24,747 bases of DNA, from positions 1-24,747 of IMG/VR virus record IMGVR_UViG_3300017962_000112; one strand, 5' to 3'. Below, piece after piece: positions 22,669-24,747 of the stretch; positions within the stretch are counted from its first letter, which is position 1, and each line of letters opens with the position of its first letter. The translations under genes and the position numbers were made by a program. This DNA comes from a virus. The notes under the pieces are model-generated. The model had not been told where the DNA came from, did not search any database, and saw only the letters and a list, made by a program, of their open reading frames with translations.

Positions 22669-23130
22669 ACAGGCGTACACTCACTATTCCCACGTTCATC
22701 TTTTGTTGGTTTTGACCATCTATTTAATGAATTAGAGCATGTAACAAGACACGCTCAAGACCACTATCCACCTCATAATATTCTTAAAACAGGCGATACA
22801 GATTATCTGATTGAACTTGCTGTGGCCGGATTTAGTCGAGGTGAACTAAATATTGAGGTTAAAGATCGTACTTTAACTGTGACAGGGGAACACGAATCAA
22901 AAGGTCGCGAATACATTCATCGTGGTATTTCTACGAAGAAGTTCAAACGTACCTTTAGGCTGTCTGAACATGTAAATGTAAACGGAGCAGACTTAGTGGA
23001 CGGAGTATTGTCAATTGAATTGAAATACGTAGTTCCAGAAGCTTTGCGTCCTCGTAAAATCGAAATCGGTCATTACGAGGAATTAACAAATGACACAGAC
23101 ACTAAAGAGCTTCTTACAGAAGCTGATTAA
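22666..23130 (+). CDS. hsp20: Small heat shock protein Hsp20 (IbpA type)
   Basis: 154 residues from ATG 22666, chosen because AAGGAG (22654-22659) lies 6 nt upstream; an in-frame TTG at 22642 falls inside the leader hairpin and is rejected. The alpha-crystallin domain spans ~40-130: YLIELAVAGFSRGELNIEV, LTVTGEHE, YIHRGISTKKFKRTFRLSEHV and the closing GADLVDGVLSIELKYVVPEA followed by PRKIEIG. This is closest in style to bacterial class A IbpA proteins ([34 protein letters not shown]). It holds unfolded proteins in a refoldable state. Hsp20 is common in marine T4-likes, where it may protect replication or virion assembly. The late promoter supports an assembly role. Confidence 0.95.
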   Translation: MTGVHSLFPRSSFVGFDHLFNELEHVTRHAQDHYPPHNILKTGDTDYLIELAVAGFSRGELNIEVKDRTLTVTGEHESKGREYIHRGISTKKFKRTFRLSEHVNVNGADLVDGVLSIELKYVVPEALRPRKIEIGHYEELTNDTDTKELLTEAD

Positions 23131-23314
23131 CAACTATCAGATGGCTAAAGCAATTAAAGAAACTGAAAACGAGTTGCGTAAGCTAACTGATAAAGAACTA
23201 AACGATATTGGCATTAGCAGAAGCGAAATCTATGCTATTGCCAGACAAGACGCTGATATGAAAAGATCTGAACTCATTGCACCATTTAATCCTAATTTGA
23301 AAGGGTTTGTGTGA
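23090..23314 (+). CDS. DUF1127-family small protein
   Basis: 74 residues. The signature TENELRKLTDKELNDIGISRSEIYAIAR (~25-52) fits the DUF1127 (YjiS-like) pattern, which in alphaproteobacteria is found in small arginine-rich proteins that bind RNA or tune phosphate and carbon metabolism. It starts at ATG 23090 inside the hsp20 end (41 nt overlap) with GAGG 9 nt before. A shorter start at MAKAIKE (23141) is possible and would remove most of the overlap. A phage copy of this host regulatory family suggests interference with host RNA control; this is inference. Confidence 0.85.
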   Translation: MTQTLKSFLQKLINNYQMAKAIKETENELRKLTDKELNDIGISRSEIYAIARQDADMKRSELIAPFNPNLKGFV

Positions 23315-23499
23315 TGTTCTATGTTGAAAGCGTTACTATTGGTCGTCGTTCTTTTTTCTCCAGAATCTGGCAGAGGTTTAACACCGCCTGCGAGATTATT
23401 GGATATAGCAGAGCAGCAACACATCTCGCTTCTCTTGGATTCTATAAAGAATCTAAAAACTGTATGATGCAGATTGCTAAGCTAAAAGATAATAAATAA
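23314..23499 (+). CDS. Small basic protein, possibly DUF1127-related
   Basis: 61 residues from ATG 23314 (TGATG overlap with the previous stop; a GTG at 23311 would add one residue). Arg-rich start IGRRSFFSRIWQRFNTACEIIGYSRAATHLASLG, then FYKESKNCMMQIAKL. The RRSFF...SRAATHLASLGF layout recalls the N-terminal half of DUF1127 proteins, without the DIGISR motif. Two similar small proteins in tandem may act together. GGG-type purines at 23300-23305 serve as the ribosome site. A hairpin follows at 23503. Confidence 0.65.
   Translation: MFYVESVTIGRRSFFSRIWQRFNTACEIIGYSRAATHLASLGFYKESKNCMMQIAKLKDNK
23491..23498 (+). promoter_or_regulatory. Possible late-like promoter before the 23552 gene
   Basis: AATAAATA, one mismatch from TATAAATA, at the end of the preceding gene. 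The expected start (~23504) would coincide with the base of the hairpin at 23503, leaving that hairpin at the 5' end of the transcript. Confidence 0.3.
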
Positions 23500-23502
23500 A
23501 AT

Positions 23503-23524
23503 TAAGAGGGCTTCGGCCCTCTTA
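23503..23524 (+). terminator. UUCG hairpin after the DUF1127 pair
   Basis: A perfect 9-bp stem TAAGAGGGC / GCCCTCTTA with a UUCG tetraloop. No T-run follows (TAGCACAC), so it is either a weak terminator, a 3'-end protector, or a 5' stabiliser of the next transcript. Confidence 0.6.
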
Positions 23525-23551
23525 TAGCACACATTACACGGAGGAACTATT

Positions 23552-23764
23552 ATGTTCTCAACAGACTATCTAACAAACGTATGGATCGATGCGATCCAAA
23601 ATGCAAAAACAACTTGGGTTAATACTTGGGTTAAAGATGAAGCAATGAGTGAACCTTTGCATGCATTTATTAAAACACAAACTGAATTCACTAAAGAAGC
23701 AGTAAAACAAACCACAACATTTGCAAATGCGGCTGGTGAAGCAATGGCTAAGGTAATTAAATAA
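23552..23764 (+). CDS. Small helical protein, phasin-like appearance, function unknown
   Basis: 70 residues: IDAIQNAKTTWVNTWVKDE, FIKTQTEFTKEAVKQTTTF and ANAAGEAMAKVIK form amphipathic helices without Cys. The look is that of a truncated phasin (polyhydroxyalkanoate-granule or membrane-surface protein), but no diagnostic motif is present. It has the strongest Shine-Dalgarno in the region (GGAGG, ~23541-23545), which suggests high expression. Its TAA touches the next ATG (TAATG), pairing it with the gene at 23764, itself similar in size and character; the two may form a heteromeric helical bundle. Confidence 0.72.
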   Translation: MFSTDYLTNVWIDAIQNAKTTWVNTWVKDEAMSEPLHAFIKTQTEFTKEAVKQTTTFANAAGEAMAKVIK

Positions 23765-23985
23765 TGGCTAATAAAAACCCTTTTGAAATCCGTGCTGATA
23801 TGTTGGCTATGGCTAAAGATTACATGGATCAACAATATCAGATTAATATGGATTTTGTTCGTAACTTATATGACCAAAACAAAGCTACTGTTGAAGAATT
23901 TCAAAAAGCTTGTGAACCATATTCTATCGAAGAAATGATGAAGAAAGCTCAAGAACTATATTCATTCGTATCTAAAAAAGAATGA
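23764..23985 (+). CDS. Small helical protein, partner of the preceding gene
   Basis: 73 residues: NPFEIRADMLAMAKDYMDQQ, YQINMDFVRNLYDQNKATVEE and the C-terminal EEMMKKAQELYSFVSKKE. All-helical, no Cys, acidic-basic balanced; similar short proteins seem common beside the polymerase gene of marine T4-likes, but I know no function. The final YSFVSKK and mid-helix spacing recall phasin-like coiled coils. It begins with ATG sharing its A with the upstream stop and ends in ATGA with the next gene, giving a three-gene coupled set. Confidence 0.74.
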   Translation: MANKNPFEIRADMLAMAKDYMDQQYQINMDFVRNLYDQNKATVEEFQKACEPYSIEEMMKKAQELYSFVSKKE

Positions 23986-24218
23986 AGTGGCTAATCTTTT
24001 TTACTATGGCTATAGCCGATCCGTTTGTTCTTACTAGCCCATTACTTCATTTCGAATCAAGAAATGAATGCGTTGATTATGTTAACGATCCTTCGAATGC
24101 GAGCACTCTTGCTATAGAAGTAATTGGACATGCTGGATTTAATGATACAATATTACAGGTCGGATGTATGTCTGAAGATAAAGTAAGAGAGATTCTTGAT
24201 CTAACTATTGACACATAA
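23982..24218 (+). CDS. Small exported protein candidate, function unknown
   Basis: 78 residues beginning MKWLIFFTMAIADPFVLTS: a positive residue, a hydrophobic stretch of ~10, then a polar region, as in a short signal peptide or signal anchor. The body (ESRNECVDYVNDPS, IGHAGFNDTILQVGCMSEDK) has two cysteines (about 30 and 62) that could form one disulfide outside the cytoplasm. It overlaps the upstream gene by ATGA and ends the operon before the terminator at 24221. Periplasmic or membrane location is predicted only; a role in superinfection exclusion or envelope modification would fit but is not shown. Confidence 0.72.
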   Translation: MKWLIFFTMAIADPFVLTSPLLHFESRNECVDYVNDPSNASTLAIEVIGHAGFNDTILQVGCMSEDKVREILDLTIDT

Positions 24219-24220
24219 GA

Positions 24221-24246
24221 AAAGAGGCGCTTCGGCGCCTTTTTTG
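24221..24246 (+). terminator. Rho-independent terminator before gp43
   Basis: AGGCGC / GCGCCT stem, extended by G-U and A-U pairs, with a UUCG tetraloop, followed by six T. It separates the accessory operon from the polymerase gene. Confidence 0.9.
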
Positions 24247-24275
24247 TTTACATTTCCCTTAAAACGTGATAGAAT
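24247..24275 (+). promoter_or_regulatory. Early-type promoter for gp43
   Basis: TTTACA (24247-24252; GTTTACATTT with its flanks), 17 bp, TAGAAT (24270-24275), 27 nt before the TTG start. The -35 begins right after the terminator T-run. T4 early promoters are likewise known for GTTTACA-like -35 boxes. Confidence 0.72.
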
Positions 24276-24286
24276 AAACACATCTG

Positions 24287-24304
24287 TTGGAGGTTTATTA
24301 TTTG
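24287..24304 (+). promoter_or_regulatory. Ribosome binding site deciding the TTG start of gp43
   Basis: TTGGAGG at 24287-24293 then 8 nt to TTG. The strong Shine-Dalgarno compensates for the rare start codon and fixes the polymerase N-terminus. Confidence 0.8.
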
Positions 24305-24747
24305 TCATTTTATACGTCAGTAAATCGCTATGGGAATCAAATCCTATATTGCGGTTATAACGATAATGGTGTTCGGGTCGAAAAGAAAATAAAGTTTTCA
24401 CCCACACTTTTTATTCCAAGTAAAAATAAAAATACCGAGTGGATGGCTCTCGATGGAACTCCTGTAGAACCTATGGGATTTGCATCCATGAAAGATGCTC
24501 GCAATTTTATTGATCAATACAAAGATATTGATCAATTTAAAGTTTATGGTAATACAAATTATATTCATCAATGCATTACCGATATGTTTCCGAATGAAAT
24601 TAAGTTTCGTCCAAGTCAAGTTAACGTAGTTAATTTCGATATTGAGGTGGCATCCGACGATGGATTCCCAAAACCTGAAGAAGCTTTGCAATCTATTATT
24701 TCTATTGCTCTTAAATCGAGCCAATCTTCAATTTATCAGGTATGGGG
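24302..24747 (+). CDS. 43: DNA polymerase gp43, N-terminal part (partial at 3' end)
   Basis: The first 148 residues of the family B replicative polymerase (T4: 898). FYTSVNRYGNQILYCGYND matches the T4 start (FYISIETVGNNIVERYIDE); then IKFSPTLFIPSK (T4 VEYLPTMFRHCK), FASMKDARNFID (T4 FPSMKDARDWMK) and the exonuclease I motif NFDIEV (D113, E115; T4 NCDIEV, D112/E114). The start is TTG 24302: no ATG exists near, the alignment begins there, and TTGGAGG (24287-24293) lies 8 nt upstream. A weak start codon may keep polymerase levels low. The gene continues beyond the right edge. Confidence 0.95.
   Translation, partial: MSFYTSVNRYGNQILYCGYNDNGVRVEKKIKFSPTLFIPSKNKNTEWMALDGTPVEPMGFASMKDARNFIDQYKDIDQFKVYGNTNYIHQCITDMFPNEIKFRPSQVNVVNFDIEVASDDGFPKPEEALQSIISIALKSSQSSIYQVW

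Noticed and set aside
24398-24724. 108-codon minus-strand open frame at the right edge
   Set aside because: It lies opposite the clearly recognised N-terminus of gp43 and is explained by it.
1-24747. tRNA genes, CRISPR arrays, insertion sequences, integrase or attachment sites
   Set aside because: Looked for and not seen: gaps are short, no cloverleaf with a TTCGA-type arm, no regular spacer repeats, no transposase or integrase motifs.

Overview
This window is a contiguous piece of a T4-like contractile-tailed phage genome (Straboviridae-like, of the marine 'far-T4' kind). Every gene is on the + strand, packed with short overlaps, and the DNA is AT-rich. The core order is that of T4 and of marine T4-likes: 15-16-17-18-19-20-67-68-21-22-23, then a tube-like gene in the gp3 position, uvsY-uvsW-55-47-46-45-44-62-regA, then 43. 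No photosynthesis genes are seen. DUF1127, DUF1289, an IbpA-type Hsp20 and phasin-like small proteins hint at a marine proteobacterial host, perhaps an alphaproteobacterium. This host guess is inference.

Region 1 (1-9.6 kb) is the packaging, tail and head module: the gp15 C-terminus, terminase gp16/gp17, sheath gp18, tube gp19, portal gp20, core proteins gp67/gp68, protease gp21, scaffold gp22 and capsid gp23. Exact TATAAATA late promoters precede gp18 and gp67, and a C(UUCG)G terminator follows gp23. Region 2 (9.7-12.9 kb) opens with another late promoter and holds a tube-like protein, UvsY, a small unknown, helicase UvsW and an Sm-like candidate.

Region 3 (12.9-20.0 kb) is the transcription and replication module: late sigma gp55, nuclease gp47/gp46, clamp gp45, clamp loader gp44/gp62 and RegA. 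Early-type promoters with a TTTACA or TGTACA -35 box and exactly 17 bp to the -10 box precede gp55, gp45, gp44, hsp20 and gp43. An unusual glutaredoxin-phosphomannomutase fusion lies between the two clamp-loader genes.

Region 4 (20.0-24.2 kb) is an accessory block between regA and the polymerase gene: DUF1289, a 2OG-Fe(II) oxygenase, a glycosyltransferase-like protein, a half-size DegT-type aminotransferase, Hsp20, DUF1127 and several small unknowns. The oxygenase-glycosyltransferase-aminotransferase part is especially AT-rich and may be a sugar-transfer cassette. The window ends in the DNA polymerase gp43, which starts with TTG.

The most striking finding is the hsp20 leader. Overlapping early-type and late promoters feed a leader of about 50 nt with two hairpins. 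The second hairpin sequesters the Shine-Dalgarno sequence through a UUGCU element with one bulged G, which is the hallmark of ROSE RNA thermometers. Together with the glutaredoxin-phosphomannomutase fusion and the compact aminotransferase, it is the part of the window most likely to be undescribed.
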